Positions 17,618 through 26,270 are shown, numbered from the stretch's first letter. The stretch is DNA of 56,030 nt from Levilactobacillus andaensis (GCF_016861695.1 NZ_BOLP01000020.1:1-56030); one strand, 5' to 3'. Translations and numbers: made by a program. The notes: generated by a model not told the origin, from the sequence alone.

Positions 17618-17651
17618 AAGCACTGATCAGAATTGTTGATCAGTGCTTTTT
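17618..17651 (+). terminator. Rho-independent terminator of tRNA-Leu
   Basis: A perfect 12-bp stem (AAGCACTGATCA at 17618-17629 with 17637-17648) ending in a T run. Confidence 0.93.
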
Positions 17652-17791
17652 CTATTTGCAGAAAATACTGGGGAGCAAGTAGACGTGCTATTCTGATGGA
17701 ATCATGATAGGTTAACTGTGGTTTTGATTATCGCTTACTATTGATTACTAGCAGCTTTTAGGAATAGTGAAATTAAGGAGATAACAGTATC

Positions 17792-17902
17792 ATGAAAAGT
17801 ATCGCGGATTATTTGTCTCTGAATTACGTGGTCGCTACGAAATGTCTGTTTGACAAGACGTTGGTCCAAGAATCAAAAAAAGCAAATCGGCCGATGGGCT
17901 GA
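17792..17902 (+). CDS. Possible 36-residue peptide of unknown function
   Basis: ATG 17792 lies 9 nt behind AAGGAGATAA, a strong ribosome site in an otherwise empty stretch. The peptide begins MKSIADYLSLNYVVATKCLF, is mixed in character and has no clear membrane segment. Its 3' end runs through the terminator hairpin of the convergent secreted-protein gene, which argues against it, or suggests it is the truncated remainder of a longer gene. Confidence 0.3.
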   Translation: MKSIADYLSLNYVVATKCLFDKTLVQESKKANRPMG

Positions 17903-17913
17903 CTTGCTTTTTT
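17876..17913. terminator. Bidirectional terminator
   Basis: AAAAAAGCAA (17876-17885) pairs with TTGCTTTTTT (17904-17913), with the internal palindrome ATCGGCCGAT. It lies directly at the 3' end of the minus-strand secreted-protein gene. Confidence 0.8.
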
Positions 17914-18919
17914 ATGATTGTAAACCTTGAATATAACTTTTAGCTTTGGCACTGTCGAACTTAGCAAAGGTTTTACCTTGAAGCGTATATGCATAAGATT
18001 CTGCGACATTTCCAAGTGGGGCATAGAACTTTTTGCTACCAACGTTAACGGTAATTCTGAAACCATCGGCGTCATGGTTAAAATTGTCATGAGTCATAAA
18101 TACATGGCCCAGAGAGACTTTTAGTTTGTAAAGATAAGTTTTACCTACTCGTGTCTTAGTTGTGCCAAATCCGGCTAATGGCTTGGACAAATAATAGGTA
18201 TAGTTAGAGGTGCCACGCGTAAATTTCTTGATTTTTACCGACTGAGAAATTTTACTGTAATTTGCATTACTGCCAGACTTGTAGCTAGTCGTGTAGTAAT
18301 TCAAGTAGTTGTCTGACGTTACAGTAATAAACGGATTATTTGCGCAATCCGTGTCAAAATAAGATTGAAGACCCTTTTCCTGTAAGTCAATCAAATTACG
18401 AACACCATTATTTGCAAATGCTGTGTTTTTAGTGTACTTGGTGAGTGGCGTACCATTGGTCGTTGAAATGGCACTTCCTGGGAGCTTGGTACCAAGTCCT
18501 TTAAACACTTTACTTTGATTCTTTTTACTTAAGCGTGAATTGTAGACGGTAAATGTTCCCTTTTGAAACACAGTGCCTGAAACAACTGACCCTTTACCAA
18601 GTGTCACAGTTTTACTGGCACCATTCGAGGCCTTTACTGCGCTAGTCGTGTAAAACACGTCCGTTGCTGGTGCGTTAGGCAACGTATCGTTCTGACCGTC
18701 TAGAGTGAGTGCTGTAAGGTTAGACATGCCAACTTTATCAAACTCTCTGTCCACCTTTTTACTCGTGGTTGTGGGTTTATTATCTGTCTTTTGCGTAGCA
18801 GTTAGATATTTTGTAGCGCTTGAACTCAGTGCGGACGCCTTAGTTGTGGTAAATCCAATCCCTGAAATTGCCCCAAGCAGCATGAGACTGGCAATACCTT
18901 TACGCTTCAACTTTAACAA
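17912..18919 (-). CDS. Secreted protein of unknown function
   Basis: 335 residues, with no family recognised. The N terminus is a typical signal peptide: basic MLKLKRKG, a hydrophobic stretch to about residue 24, and a likely cleavage after TKASA (about residue 30). The mature part is rich in Ser, Thr, Lys, Tyr and Asn, without sortase motif or membrane anchor, so it is probably released or wall-associated. The start is TTG at 18919 behind AGGAGG. Late segments (TYLYKLKVSLG..., FRITVNVGSKKFYAPLG) have the beta-rich look of surface proteins. It is monocistronic. Confidence 0.8.
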   Translation of the reverse strand: MLKLKRKGIASLMLLGAISGIGFTTTKASALSSSATKYLTATQKTDNKPTTTSKKVDREFDKVGMSNLTALTLDGQNDTLPNAPATDVFYTTSAVKASNGASKTVTLGKGSVVSGTVFQKGTFTVYNSRLSKKNQSKVFKGLGTKLPGSAISTTNGTPLTKYTKNTAFANNGVRNLIDLQEKGLQSYFDTDCANNPFITVTSDNYLNYYTTSYKSGSNANYSKISQSVKIKKFTRGTSNYTYYLSKPLAGFGTTKTRVGKTYLYKLKVSLGHVFMTHDNFNHDADGFRITVNVGSKKFYAPLGNVAESYAYTLQGKTFAKFDSAKAKSYIQGLQS

Positions 18920-19325
18920 TCGTGTTACCTCCTAATATGTGTGACTTGCAGTCATTGTAACGTAAACCGCGAAGTATTAATACAGACTTAGTTAATTGGT
19001 AAGGGGCAGCATTAGTCACCCATGGTACTTCATTTGTAAAATCACCCGTCTTTCTGAAAATGATTACCACCTAAATTAAACAATCTTGCCAACTAATTTT
19101 CGCTTAAATGACAAACAGATAACAATTTCGTCTAGCAATCGTTTTCAGGCAAAATGGGTCTTCAAAAAGCTTTAGGAAGAGAGTAAGATTGTTTCTTAAA
19201 GCCGGGACGGTCAACTTTTTTAGCTAAAACTTTTCCAGCAAAATTACTGACTTTTGTCGTCCCAGGTGTTAAAGTAGTTATCTTGTGTCAAATTAATTGG
19301 CAAAAATTTTAAAGGAGGTCGGCGC
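18920..19325. other. 406-nt intergenic region between divergent genes
   Basis: It holds the start regions of the secreted-protein gene (leftward) and the MATE gene (rightward). The one clear structure is a long-range inverted repeat, GGGACG at 19204-19209 with CGTCCC at 19258-19263, extended by CAA/TTG. I see no coding region. Confidence 0.45.
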
Positions 19326-20750
19326 ATGAGCGACTTAACCAAGGGTAATTCCCTCAAACTTATTTTCTTCTTCACGATTCCATTATTAATTGGTAATTTA
19401 TTCCAGCAATTATACAACGTATCCGATACCGTTGTTGTGGGACAAACCCTTGGTGTTAAGGCGCTTGCGTCCGTTGGTGCAACCGGCTCCATAAACTTCC
19501 TAATCATTGGTTTTGCCCAAGGGCTAACTGCCGGGTTAGCCATCATCACGGCCACCCGTTTTGGGGCGCGTGATTACCGGGGCGTCCGGCGGTCATTCGC
19601 CGCGAGCATTGTCATTGCCATTATCATGACAATTGTCTTGACGGCACTGTCCTTGACCTTCGTTGATCCCATCTTAAAATTAATGCAAACCCCAGCGTCC
19701 ATTTATCCTAACGCGCGAATCTTCATCCGGACCATTTTTGCCGGGATCTTCGCCTCAATGGCATTTAACCTGTTATCTAACATCATCCGGGCACTCGGCG
19801 ACTCACGGACACCACTGATTTTCTTGATCATTGGGACCATCGTGAACGTCTTCTTGGAACTGCTCTTCATCCTCGTCTTTCACATGGGAGTTGCCGGTGC
19901 CGGTTGGGCAACCGTAATTTCTCAAGTTGTCGCTTCATTACTCTGTGTGATCTACATTGTTCGTTCAATTCCGTTACTTCACATCTCACGGGAAGACTTT
20001 AAGATTGACACCAAGGAATTGTGGGCTCATTTCTCAACCGGGATGCCCATGGGCTTTCAGTTGTCGATCATTGCCATTGGGACGATGGTCATGCAGGCCG
20101 CTTTGAACTCCTTAGGGACCGATTCCGTGGCCGCATCAACGGCCGCTTCCAAGGTCGATCAACTGTGTTCACTGCCAATGTCATCCTTCGGGGTCACCAT
20201 GGCCACTTTTGCCGCCCAAAACTTTGGTGCCGGTAAGTACTCCCGAATCTTAGAAGGGGTCAAAAAGACGCTGTGGTTGTCCGGAACGTTTGCCGTTTCC
20301 GCTGGCGCACTGGTCATCTTCTTGGGGCGGCCAATCGTCACCCTGATCATTGGGGATGCCGACGAACACGTCATCCAGCTTTCCCAAACGTACTTTAACA
20401 TTGTCGGGAGCACTTACCTGTTGTTGAGCGTCCTGTTCATCATTCGGAACACCCTCCAAGGGTTAGGCCGGCGAGTGTTGCCAACGTTAGCTGGAGTGGG
20501 TGAGTTGACCATGCGGGTCTTCGCGGCACTGTTTATGGTGGGGGCCTTCGGGTATGCCGGAGCCGTTTCCGCTGAACCCTTAGCTTGGTTGGGTTCCTGC
20601 GCGATTCTGGTGCCATCATGGTTATCAGCTGTGCGGCAATTGAAGAACTTGCAGCGTTCCGAAGACGTTGCGGCAGGTAAGACGGAAAAAAAAGTGGTGG
20701 AATCTGTACCAGTTACGTCCGCAAAACAACCAGTTCCTGCGCAAAATTAG
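19326..20750 (+). CDS. MATE-family multidrug/sodium efflux transporter
   Basis: 474 residues with about 12 hydrophobic helices in two homologous halves. The N-terminal IPLLIGNLFQQLYNVSDTVVVGQTLG and the middle GMPMGFQLSIIAIGTMVMQ are typical of the DinF/NorM-like branch. It exports drugs or toxic metabolites by cation antiport. It starts at ATG 19326 after AAAGGAGGTC. The C-terminal 45 residues are a charged cytosolic tail. Confidence 0.92.
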   Translation: MSDLTKGNSLKLIFFFTIPLLIGNLFQQLYNVSDTVVVGQTLGVKALASVGATGSINFLIIGFAQGLTAGLAIITATRFGARDYRGVRRSFAASIVIAIIMTIVLTALSLTFVDPILKLMQTPASIYPNARIFIRTIFAGIFASMAFNLLSNIIRALGDSRTPLIFLIIGTIVNVFLELLFILVFHMGVAGAGWATVISQVVASLLCVIYIVRSIPLLHISREDFKIDTKELWAHFSTGMPMGFQLSIIAIGTMVMQAALNSLGTDSVAASTAASKVDQLCSLPMSSFGVTMATFAAQNFGAGKYSRILEGVKKTLWLSGTFAVSAGALVIFLGRPIVTLIIGDADEHVIQLSQTYFNIVGSTYLLLSVLFIIRNTLQGLGRRVLPTLAGVGELTMRVFAALFMVGAFGYAGAVSAEPLAWLGSCAILVPSWLSAVRQLKNLQRSEDVAAGKTEKKVVESVPVTSAKQPVPAQN

Positions 20751-20778
20751 AGTCTTATCGTCAAGCGTGCTAAACTAA

Positions 20779-20808
20779 GGTGTGGTCAGAAATGACCATG
20801 CCTTTTTT
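20779..20808 (+). terminator. Rho-independent terminator of the MATE gene
   Basis: A 10-bp stem (20779-20788 with 20793-20802), GAAA tetraloop and six T. Confidence 0.93.
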
Positions 20809-20852
20809 CTTTGGGCCGGCACCATAACCTGAATCGAGGAGTGCTTTAAGCG

Positions 20853-21482
20853 ATGACAATTAAAAATTTTATTTTTGATATTGATGGCACGTTATTGGAC
20901 ACGGAAGCCATGTACATTAAGGCGTTACAGGAAGTTTTGCACGAACGGGGGATGAACTGGCCCTATCCAGAATTGGCCAAAACCTTTGGGATTCCCAGCC
21001 GTGACGCATTGATTCGGTTAGGCATCAAAGATATTGACGGCGTCTTGGCCGAATGGACGCCCAAGACTGAAGAGAAACCGTATCAGGACACCGTTGCGGT
21101 CTACGCCGGGGTCAAGGACGCTCTGGGCAAGTTGCGGGATGCTGGGGCCAATTTGGCGGTCATGACGTCTAAGCGCCAGTTTGAATTTGACCGGGATGTT
21201 GTGGGCCACGGCCTCGCACCTTACTTTAGCCAGTCCATTGTTGCTGAGGACATTGCTCATGGGAAGCCAGCACCGGATGGGATTTTACTGGCGATGAAAC
21301 GGCTAAATGCAACGCCAGAGACGACCGTCTACGTCGGCGATACGGTCTATGACGCGGATGCCTCTAAGGCCGCCCACGTGACCTTTGGGTTTGCTGGTTG
21401 GAATGGCAAACGGCCCACGGATTTCACGGCCGATGTCTCGTTCATGACGCCACAAGCGATGTTGACACTGCTAAAAGCGTAA
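20853..21482 (+). CDS. HAD-superfamily hydrolase (phosphoglycolate phosphatase-like)
   Basis: 209 residues. HAD motif I FDIDGTLLDTE (about residues 8-18), motif II MTSK, a Lys at GKPAPDG and motif IV YVGDTVYDADAS are all intact, with an alpha-helical cap after motif I. It dephosphorylates a small metabolite; the substrate cannot be read. It starts at ATG 20853 with GAGGAG about 15 nt upstream, a rather long spacing. Confidence 0.9.
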   Translation: MTIKNFIFDIDGTLLDTEAMYIKALQEVLHERGMNWPYPELAKTFGIPSRDALIRLGIKDIDGVLAEWTPKTEEKPYQDTVAVYAGVKDALGKLRDAGANLAVMTSKRQFEFDRDVVGHGLAPYFSQSIVAEDIAHGKPAPDGILLAMKRLNATPETTVYVGDTVYDADASKAAHVTFGFAGWNGKRPTDFTADVSFMTPQAMLTLLKA

Positions 21483-21500
21483 TCTGACAGGAAAAATGAG

Positions 21501-21551
21501 AAGCGTTCCCCCTAAAGTATCCCGGACTGGGGTAGCTGGAAACGCTTTTTT
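21501..21551 (+). terminator. Rho-independent terminator after the HAD gene
   Basis: AAGCGTTCC (21501-21509) pairs with GGAAACGCTT (21538-21547, one bulge), followed by T21546-21551. An extended -10 (TG at 21553-21554, TATATT at 21556-21561) follows at once and probably drives the PTS genes. Confidence 0.82.
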
Positions 21552-21620
21552 ATGCTATATTTAAAGCGGACTAAATTTTACGAAAGGCCGCCATGGAGCG
21601 GTCAACGAAGGGGTGGCAGC

Positions 21621-22040
21621 ATGCTTGCCATAATCGTTACAAGTCACGGGGAATTTGCCCGTGGAATTTTACAGAGTGCCGAAATGATATTTGGAAAGGC
21701 GCAACGCGTACTCGCCGTTACATTGGCGGCAAACGAGAGCGTCGAAGATCTGGCCAATCACTATCAAGCGGCCATTGAAAGTATGGAACCAATTACAGAA
21801 TTACTTTTCTTAGTCGACTTGTGGGGCGGCTCACCTTTTAATGCGGCCAGTCGTCTCGTTGCCCAGAACCCAGATAATTATGGATTGGTTGCTGGACTTA
21901 ATTTGCCGATGCTGATCGAAGCGTTATCGATTCAAAACCAGCCGTTAGCTGATGTGATTCCACATCTGGAACGCACGGCCCGGGGCGGGGTTCGTCACTT
22001 GGATTTACGGGCAGATACGGGAGATGATGATTTACTATGA
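21621..22040 (+). CDS. Mannose-family PTS subunit IIA
   Basis: 139 residues. EIIA accepts phosphate from HPr on His10 (IIVTSHGEFARGI) and passes it to IIB. FLVDLWGGSPFNAAS, the conserved second segment, is intact. It starts at ATG 21621 with GGGGTGG upstream. The IIB gene overlaps by 4 nt (ATGA). The usual IIC and IID genes come only after a 690-nt interruption. Confidence 0.92.
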   Translation: MLAIIVTSHGEFARGILQSAEMIFGKAQRVLAVTLAANESVEDLANHYQAAIESMEPITELLFLVDLWGGSPFNAASRLVAQNPDNYGLVAGLNLPMLIEALSIQNQPLADVIPHLERTARGGVRHLDLRADTGDDDLL

Positions 22041-22540
22041 CAATGGCAATTCAACTCGCACGCGTGGACAGTCGGTTGCTCCACGGTCAGGTTGCGACGG
22101 TTTGGACTAAAAATGTGCGGCCAAACCGGATCTTGGTCGTCTCAGACAGTGTTGCCCAAGATAAGATTCGGAAAATGTTGATTACACAGGCTGCGCCGGC
22201 GGAGGCCAAGGCTAATGTGATTACACTAGCGAAAATGGTTCAGATTTATCGCGATGCCCGGTTTGACGGGTTCCGGCCATTAATTTTGACCGAAACGTTA
22301 CCCGAAATGGCCGAATTAGTCGCCGAGGGCGTTGATCTGAAGGGCGTTGGCGTTAACGTGGGAAACGTCGCTTACACGGTGAAGAAGACCATGTTAACGG
22401 ACAGTGTGGCTGCCGGCAAGGAAGATATTGCCGCCGCTAAGCAGCTTGAAGCCGCTGGCGTGCACGTCTACACGCAGACGGTGCCTAACGACCGACAACA
22501 GTCATTCTTAACATTAGCAAGTAAAAAGGGTTTGTCGTAA
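22037..22540 (+). CDS. Mannose-family PTS subunit IIB
   Basis: 167 residues. EIIB is phosphorylated on the His of ARVDSRLLHGQV (about His17) and phosphorylates the incoming sugar. The IRKMLITQAAP and GVGVNVGNV stretches are typical of the Man/Fru/Sor family. The start overlaps the IIA stop (ATGA), indicating translational coupling. A terminator-like hairpin follows at once, so IIC-IID may be separately expressed or only reached by readthrough. Confidence 0.92.
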   Translation: MTMAIQLARVDSRLLHGQVATVWTKNVRPNRILVVSDSVAQDKIRKMLITQAAPAEAKANVITLAKMVQIYRDARFDGFRPLILTETLPEMAELVAEGVDLKGVGVNVGNVAYTVKKTMLTDSVAAGKEDIAAAKQLEAAGVHVYTQTVPNDRQQSFLTLASKKGLS

Positions 22541-22582
22541 CACCTCACTCGGTGGTCACCCCCACTCGAGCGGGGTGTTTTT
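22540..22582 (+). terminator. Terminator between the PTS IIB and IIC genes
   Basis: ACACC plus CTCG (22540-22551) pair with CGAG plus GGTGT (22567-22578), followed by five T. Confidence 0.7.
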
Positions 22583-22651
22583 GCGGCGTGTGAGGCGGAT
22601 AAATCTAGTGATGATTGTAAGCTCACTTACATAACTGACAGAACTAAATTT

Positions 22652-22839
22652 GCCGCACTGCGGCTGCCAGGGATTCCGCCTGCTGTGGGGACGCTTCAGC
22701 CTGGAAGAACACCAGTCTTTTCGCTCGCTTTTAAGTCGCGAAAAACACGCGTCTTAAAAGTCGCCCATGGAGTAGGCTAGCAAAGAATGCCAGCCTACTC
22801 CATTATCACGGCCGGCTACATCCCTGTCCTCCTCCGGCT
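22652..22839 (+). repeat. Structured interspersed repeat family A, copy A1
   Basis: About 188 nt. Elements in order: 5' hairpin GCCGC-ACT-GCGGC; closing arm CAGGGAT; hairpin CTGG/CCAG; conserved CGCTCG; an arm CTTTTAAG-T-CGCG with complement CGCG-T-CTTAAAAG; conserved TCGCCCAT; an arm ATGGAGTAGGCT with complement AGCCTACTCCAT; then ATCCCTG closing on CAGGGAT and a final CTCCGGCT. It is followed by repeat B1 in the same orientation. No open frame is conserved between copies. Confidence 0.88.
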
Positions 22840-22946
22840 CAGGTTGTGTTCTATCAGAACAACTATTAAAAGGATTGCGGACTCAACATCTTTGGTGCAA
22901 CTGATAACGATTTTACGCTCATCTTCCTAGTTGACAAAAAGTCGCT

Positions 22947-23115
22947 GTGTAAGCCGAGAGGTCGTCAGATATGGGCTCAGGCGCGTCGTTCTGCTTAGGT
23001 GGTGGCGATTTTCCACCGGCTTAGCAGAAGACCAACCTTGTAGACTCGCGGTTTTCGAGGCTTCAAGTTGTGTCCGCACCGTTCCAGCCCATATCTGGCG
23101 GCCGGTAAGGCGAAG
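22947..23115 (+). repeat. Structured interspersed repeat family B, copy B1
   Basis: About 169 nt. The 18-nt arm GGTCGTCAGATATGGGCT pairs with AGCCCATATCTGGCGGCC with two G-T wobbles and no mismatch. Inside are two hairpins: one with TTCTGCT/AGCAGAA and GGTGG/CCACC, one with CTTG-AG-CTC and its complement. It lies between the split PTS gene pairs, 107 nt after A1. Confidence 0.88.
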
Positions 23116-23227
23116 GATGGACTGAGTTGCCTAATTTTAACGATAATATCTTTGTTATACTGGGCTTAAACAGTATTTGGATGCTTTCAACCTTTAATAA
23201 ATAATTCAAAAGAGAGGAGATGGCAAC

Positions 23228-24025
23228 GTGAGCAGTATTTGGGGCGTTTTAATTGTGGCCTTTTTAGCCGGTGTCGAAGGCGTTGTGGATGAATGGGAAT
23301 TTCATCAGCCCATCGTGGCCTGTACGCTAGTCGGTTTGGCGACCGGTAACTTGGTCAGCGGGATTGCGCTGGGGGCCGCGTTGCAGTTGGTGACGCTAGG
23401 CTGGATGAACATTGGCGCGGCTGTGGCGCCTGATCCGGCGTTAGCGGCGGTCGTTGCGGCCTGGTGGGTCAGTGGTCCCGCACATTTACCCGCAGCCGCA
23501 GGCGTTATTTTAGCCATTCCCTTGGCATTGGTCGGTCAAGGCCTGACCAGAGGCTTACGTAAACTGATTATTCCACTTGTGGCACAGGCCGACGTGGCCG
23601 CGGCTCAGGGAAATTTACATCGCATTACCTGGCTACACTGGAGCAGTGTGGCCCTGCAAGGCTTGCGGGTCATGATTCCCACGGCGCTGTTCATGCTGCT
23701 ACCGGCAGCTTGGATTCAGCAGGGCTACTACGCTATACCAGAAGTCTTGCGTGGTGGTCTGCGGGTTTCTGCCGGTTTGCTGGTCGTGGTCAGTTTCGCC
23801 ATCGTCATTAACATGATGGCAACGCGCCAGTTGTGGCCATTCTTCTTCATCGGTTTTGCGTTGGCCACGGACGGTCACCTCAGCCTCGTCGCGCTGGGCA
23901 TGATCGGTGTAGGATTAGCTATTTTGTACATTAAGCTTCAGTCCAAGGACACGCCGCGCAACGGCGGTTCGGGTCCATCATCGGCTGCTGAGGATGAGTT
24001 GGACCGAGAGTTAGATGACTTATAA
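23228..24025 (+). CDS. Mannose-family PTS subunit IIC
   Basis: 265 residues, highly hydrophobic, the sugar channel of the Man-family permease. Typical features: FLAGVEGVVDEWEFHQPIVACTLVGLATGN and GAALQLVTLGWMNIGAAVAPD near the N terminus. It starts at GTG 23228 behind GAGAGGAGA. The acidic tail (from about residue 240) is hydrophilic. The IID gene starts just after its stop. It is separated from IIA-IIB by repeats A1 and B1. Confidence 0.92.
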   Translation: MSSIWGVLIVAFLAGVEGVVDEWEFHQPIVACTLVGLATGNLVSGIALGAALQLVTLGWMNIGAAVAPDPALAAVVAAWWVSGPAHLPAAAGVILAIPLALVGQGLTRGLRKLIIPLVAQADVAAAQGNLHRITWLHWSSVALQGLRVMIPTALFMLLPAAWIQQGYYAIPEVLRGGLRVSAGLLVVVSFAIVINMMATRQLWPFFFIGFALATDGHLSLVALGMIGVGLAILYIKLQSKDTPRNGGSGPSSAAEDELDRELDDL

Positions 24026-24041
24026 GAAGGGGGTCAGTGAA

Positions 24042-24866
24042 GTGGAAAATGAACAAAAATTGCGAACGCTGACCCTGAGTGATCAGTTGCTGGTCTTCAG
24101 CCATTCCGGTTTGGAACAGGCGGCCTGGAACTATCCGCGACTACAGAATTTGGGTTTTTGCTACCTGATGGTGCCGGCCATTCGCCGACTCTATCCGGAA
24201 AAAGCAGCGCGAATTCAAGCGGCACAACGGCATCTGGAACTTTTTAACACCATGCCATACATGCAGTCCTTAATTACCGGGGTCACCTTGTCCCTAGAGG
24301 AAGACCATGCCAACGGTAAAGGGGTCAGTGATAACGACATTCGGGCGCTCAAGGTCAGCATGATGGGGTCACTCGCTGGTGTGGCTGATCCCGTTTGGTG
24401 GGGGACATTGCGGCCGATTTTGAGTGCTTTTGCTGCTAGTTTGGCATTGAGTGGCTTTGGCATCGTGGGTCCCTTAGTGTTTTTCATCGGTTGGAATGTG
24501 GCGCGGCTAAGCTTTCGCTGGGCCACACAACGCTGGGGATATTTGCAGGGATTAAAGGTCGTGACGTTCCTGAGTAGCGGCGTTCTGCAGAAATTAACGC
24601 TTGGCGCTTCCATCGTCGGGATGTTTGTCATGGGTGCCATCGTCCCACGGTGGACGCGGTTTAAATTCGCACCGATCATTGCGTCCAGTCAACATGCTAG
24701 CCTATCCTTACAAGCCATGCTTGATCAACTGCTGCCGGGCCTATTACCGCTGGTCTTGACGCTAGTGTGCGTCTGGTTACTGCGGCACCATGTGAAGCCC
24801 CTCTGGTTATTACTAGGGGTGTTTATCTTGGGTCTCGGTGGTTATTGGCTGGGGTTACTCCGGTAA
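24042..24866 (+). CDS. Mannose-family PTS subunit IID
   Basis: 274 residues. IID with IIC forms the membrane permease. WNYPRLQNLGFCYLMVPAIRRLYP and LFNTMPYMQSLITGVTLSLEE are family signatures, and helices fill the C-terminal half. GTG 24042 is chosen because AAGAAGGGGG lies 8 nt upstream; ATG 24015, overlapping the IIC stop, is in frame but lacks a site. Confidence 0.92.
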   Translation: MENEQKLRTLTLSDQLLVFSHSGLEQAAWNYPRLQNLGFCYLMVPAIRRLYPEKAARIQAAQRHLELFNTMPYMQSLITGVTLSLEEDHANGKGVSDNDIRALKVSMMGSLAGVADPVWWGTLRPILSAFAASLALSGFGIVGPLVFFIGWNVARLSFRWATQRWGYLQGLKVVTFLSSGVLQKLTLGASIVGMFVMGAIVPRWTRFKFAPIIASSQHASLSLQAMLDQLLPGLLPLVLTLVCVWLLRHHVKPLWLLLGVFILGLGGYWLGLLR

Positions 24867-24903
24867 GGTGCGGAGAATAATCGTATTTAAAATAGCATCA
24901 TCA

Positions 24904-24941
24904 AAAAATGCTACCCAGCAATTCTGCCGGATAGCATTTTT
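24904..24941. terminator. Bidirectional terminator between convergent genes
   Basis: A perfect 10-bp stem AAAAATGCTA (24904-24913) with TAGCATTTTT (24932-24941), placed between PTS IID and the convergent GGDEF gene. Confidence 0.9.
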
Positions 24942-24955
24942 AAATGGTGTTCGTT

Positions 24956-26086
24956 TTAGCCAAACGTGACCTGGTCGCGGCCATGTTGTTTGGAATAGTA
25001 GAGGTTGTCATCGGCCCGCTTGTACACGGCAACCTGACTGTCGTCGGAGCCTAGCATCTGGGTAACGCCGACGGAAATGCTGATGTCGATGTCATTGTCG
25101 TTGTGATGGAAGCGGGATTCCCGAACCGTTTTTGCAATACCCGTGATGGCTTCCCGCGCCTCGTCAGCCGTATAGCCCGCAAAGACGATCGTAAATTCTT
25201 CGCCACCAGTCCGATAGAGGACTAGGTCTGGGTCGATCTTTTGGAGCTGCTCGGAGATGAGCTGGGCGGCATGGCTCAACACATAGTCGCCAGTCAGATG
25301 ACCATACGTGTCGTTGACGTGCTTAAAGTGGTCGATGTCAAACAACATAAGTGTCAACGGTTGGTTGTGCGTTCGACTCTTGTCGAAGACATCATTGAGT
25401 TCATTTTTAAAGGCAAAGTAGTTCTTGACGTGGGTCAGCTCATCGTAATTAGTCGTGTACGTGAGTTGGGCTAACGTGTTGGCACTAGCCATTAGAGAAT
25501 CGACGTAGACGTACATGACGGCGAGAATGACCAGACTGGAGAGCAGTTCCCAGAGAATTGTACTGCGCTCGAGATTAAAGCGCATACCAACGATGCCCCA
25601 TAGGACGGCCGAATAAATAAAAGTACTGATGGTGTATGACGCATAATTTAACCACCGATTCTTTTTGTGGCGCCGGACGACCTTCATGGAATAGAAGAAA
25701 GACATGTAGAAGACCGCGAAAATCCACGCCAATCCAATGTCCAGGGTCTGGTTGAGTACCATGAAGAAGAGAATGGCGAGTAGCATTTTCCAGACGTGAA
25801 TCTCTAGCATCAGAAAGTAACTGACGAAGACGATTGAAAAGATCTGAAAGTTCGTAAACACCCAGCTATTGGTCGTGGCGCCAACTCGTAGCTGGACGAC
25901 GATTAGAAAAATCACCATATAAATAATCCCGACGTTCGAGCGAATCTTATCGACATCCGGTCGGCGGCCCTGACGTTTGAGCAGAGAGATGATCTGATTC
26001 GTGATGAACCAGTAGAGCGTTAAGACGCCGAGAAGAAAAAACAGACTCGTTAAAGTCGGGGTAACAAACCATTGTGACCAAGTCAT
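24956..26086 (-). CDS. Membrane-bound GGDEF diguanylate cyclase, paralog 1
   Basis: 376 residues. Six or so hydrophobic segments fill residues 1-200, then a GGDEF domain with FDIDHFKHVNDTYGHLTGD and GGEEF at about 294-298, so the active site looks intact. The usual RxxD inhibitory site five residues before GGEEF is absent. It would make cyclic di-GMP from GTP at the membrane. The next gene upstream encodes a close paralog of identical length with near-identical N terminus and catalytic domain, indicating tandem duplication. The ribosome site is weak (GGATGG). Confidence 0.92.
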   Translation of the reverse strand: MTWSQWFVTPTLTSLFFLLGVLTLYWFITNQIISLLKRQGRRPDVDKIRSNVGIIYMVIFLIVVQLRVGATTNSWVFTNFQIFSIVFVSYFLMLEIHVWKMLLAILFFMVLNQTLDIGLAWIFAVFYMSFFYSMKVVRRHKKNRWLNYASYTISTFIYSAVLWGIVGMRFNLERSTILWELLSSLVILAVMYVYVDSLMASANTLAQLTYTTNYDELTHVKNYFAFKNELNDVFDKSRTHNQPLTLMLFDIDHFKHVNDTYGHLTGDYVLSHAAQLISEQLQKIDPDLVLYRTGGEEFTIVFAGYTADEAREAITGIAKTVRESRFHHNDNDIDISISVGVTQMLGSDDSQVAVYKRADDNLYYSKQHGRDQVTFG

Positions 26087-26270
26087 TGTAATAACGCCAT
26101 CCTATCTGTTGGGAATATTTTTTGGTGCTGATGAGCCATGAGCAATTTAGTTGTTTTGTTTTAGTAAGTAAAACGTATTAATTAGTTCATTAATTATATA
26201 TTAACGCTTAAAAAGAAAAGTGGGTACTAAATATTTGGTAAAAATGTGCAAGTTTGAGAATAAACGAATA

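Noticed and set aside
22652..23115. The A-B region as an insertion sequence or CRISPR array
   Set aside because: There is no transposase frame and no array of short direct repeats with spacers; the parts are single structured units.
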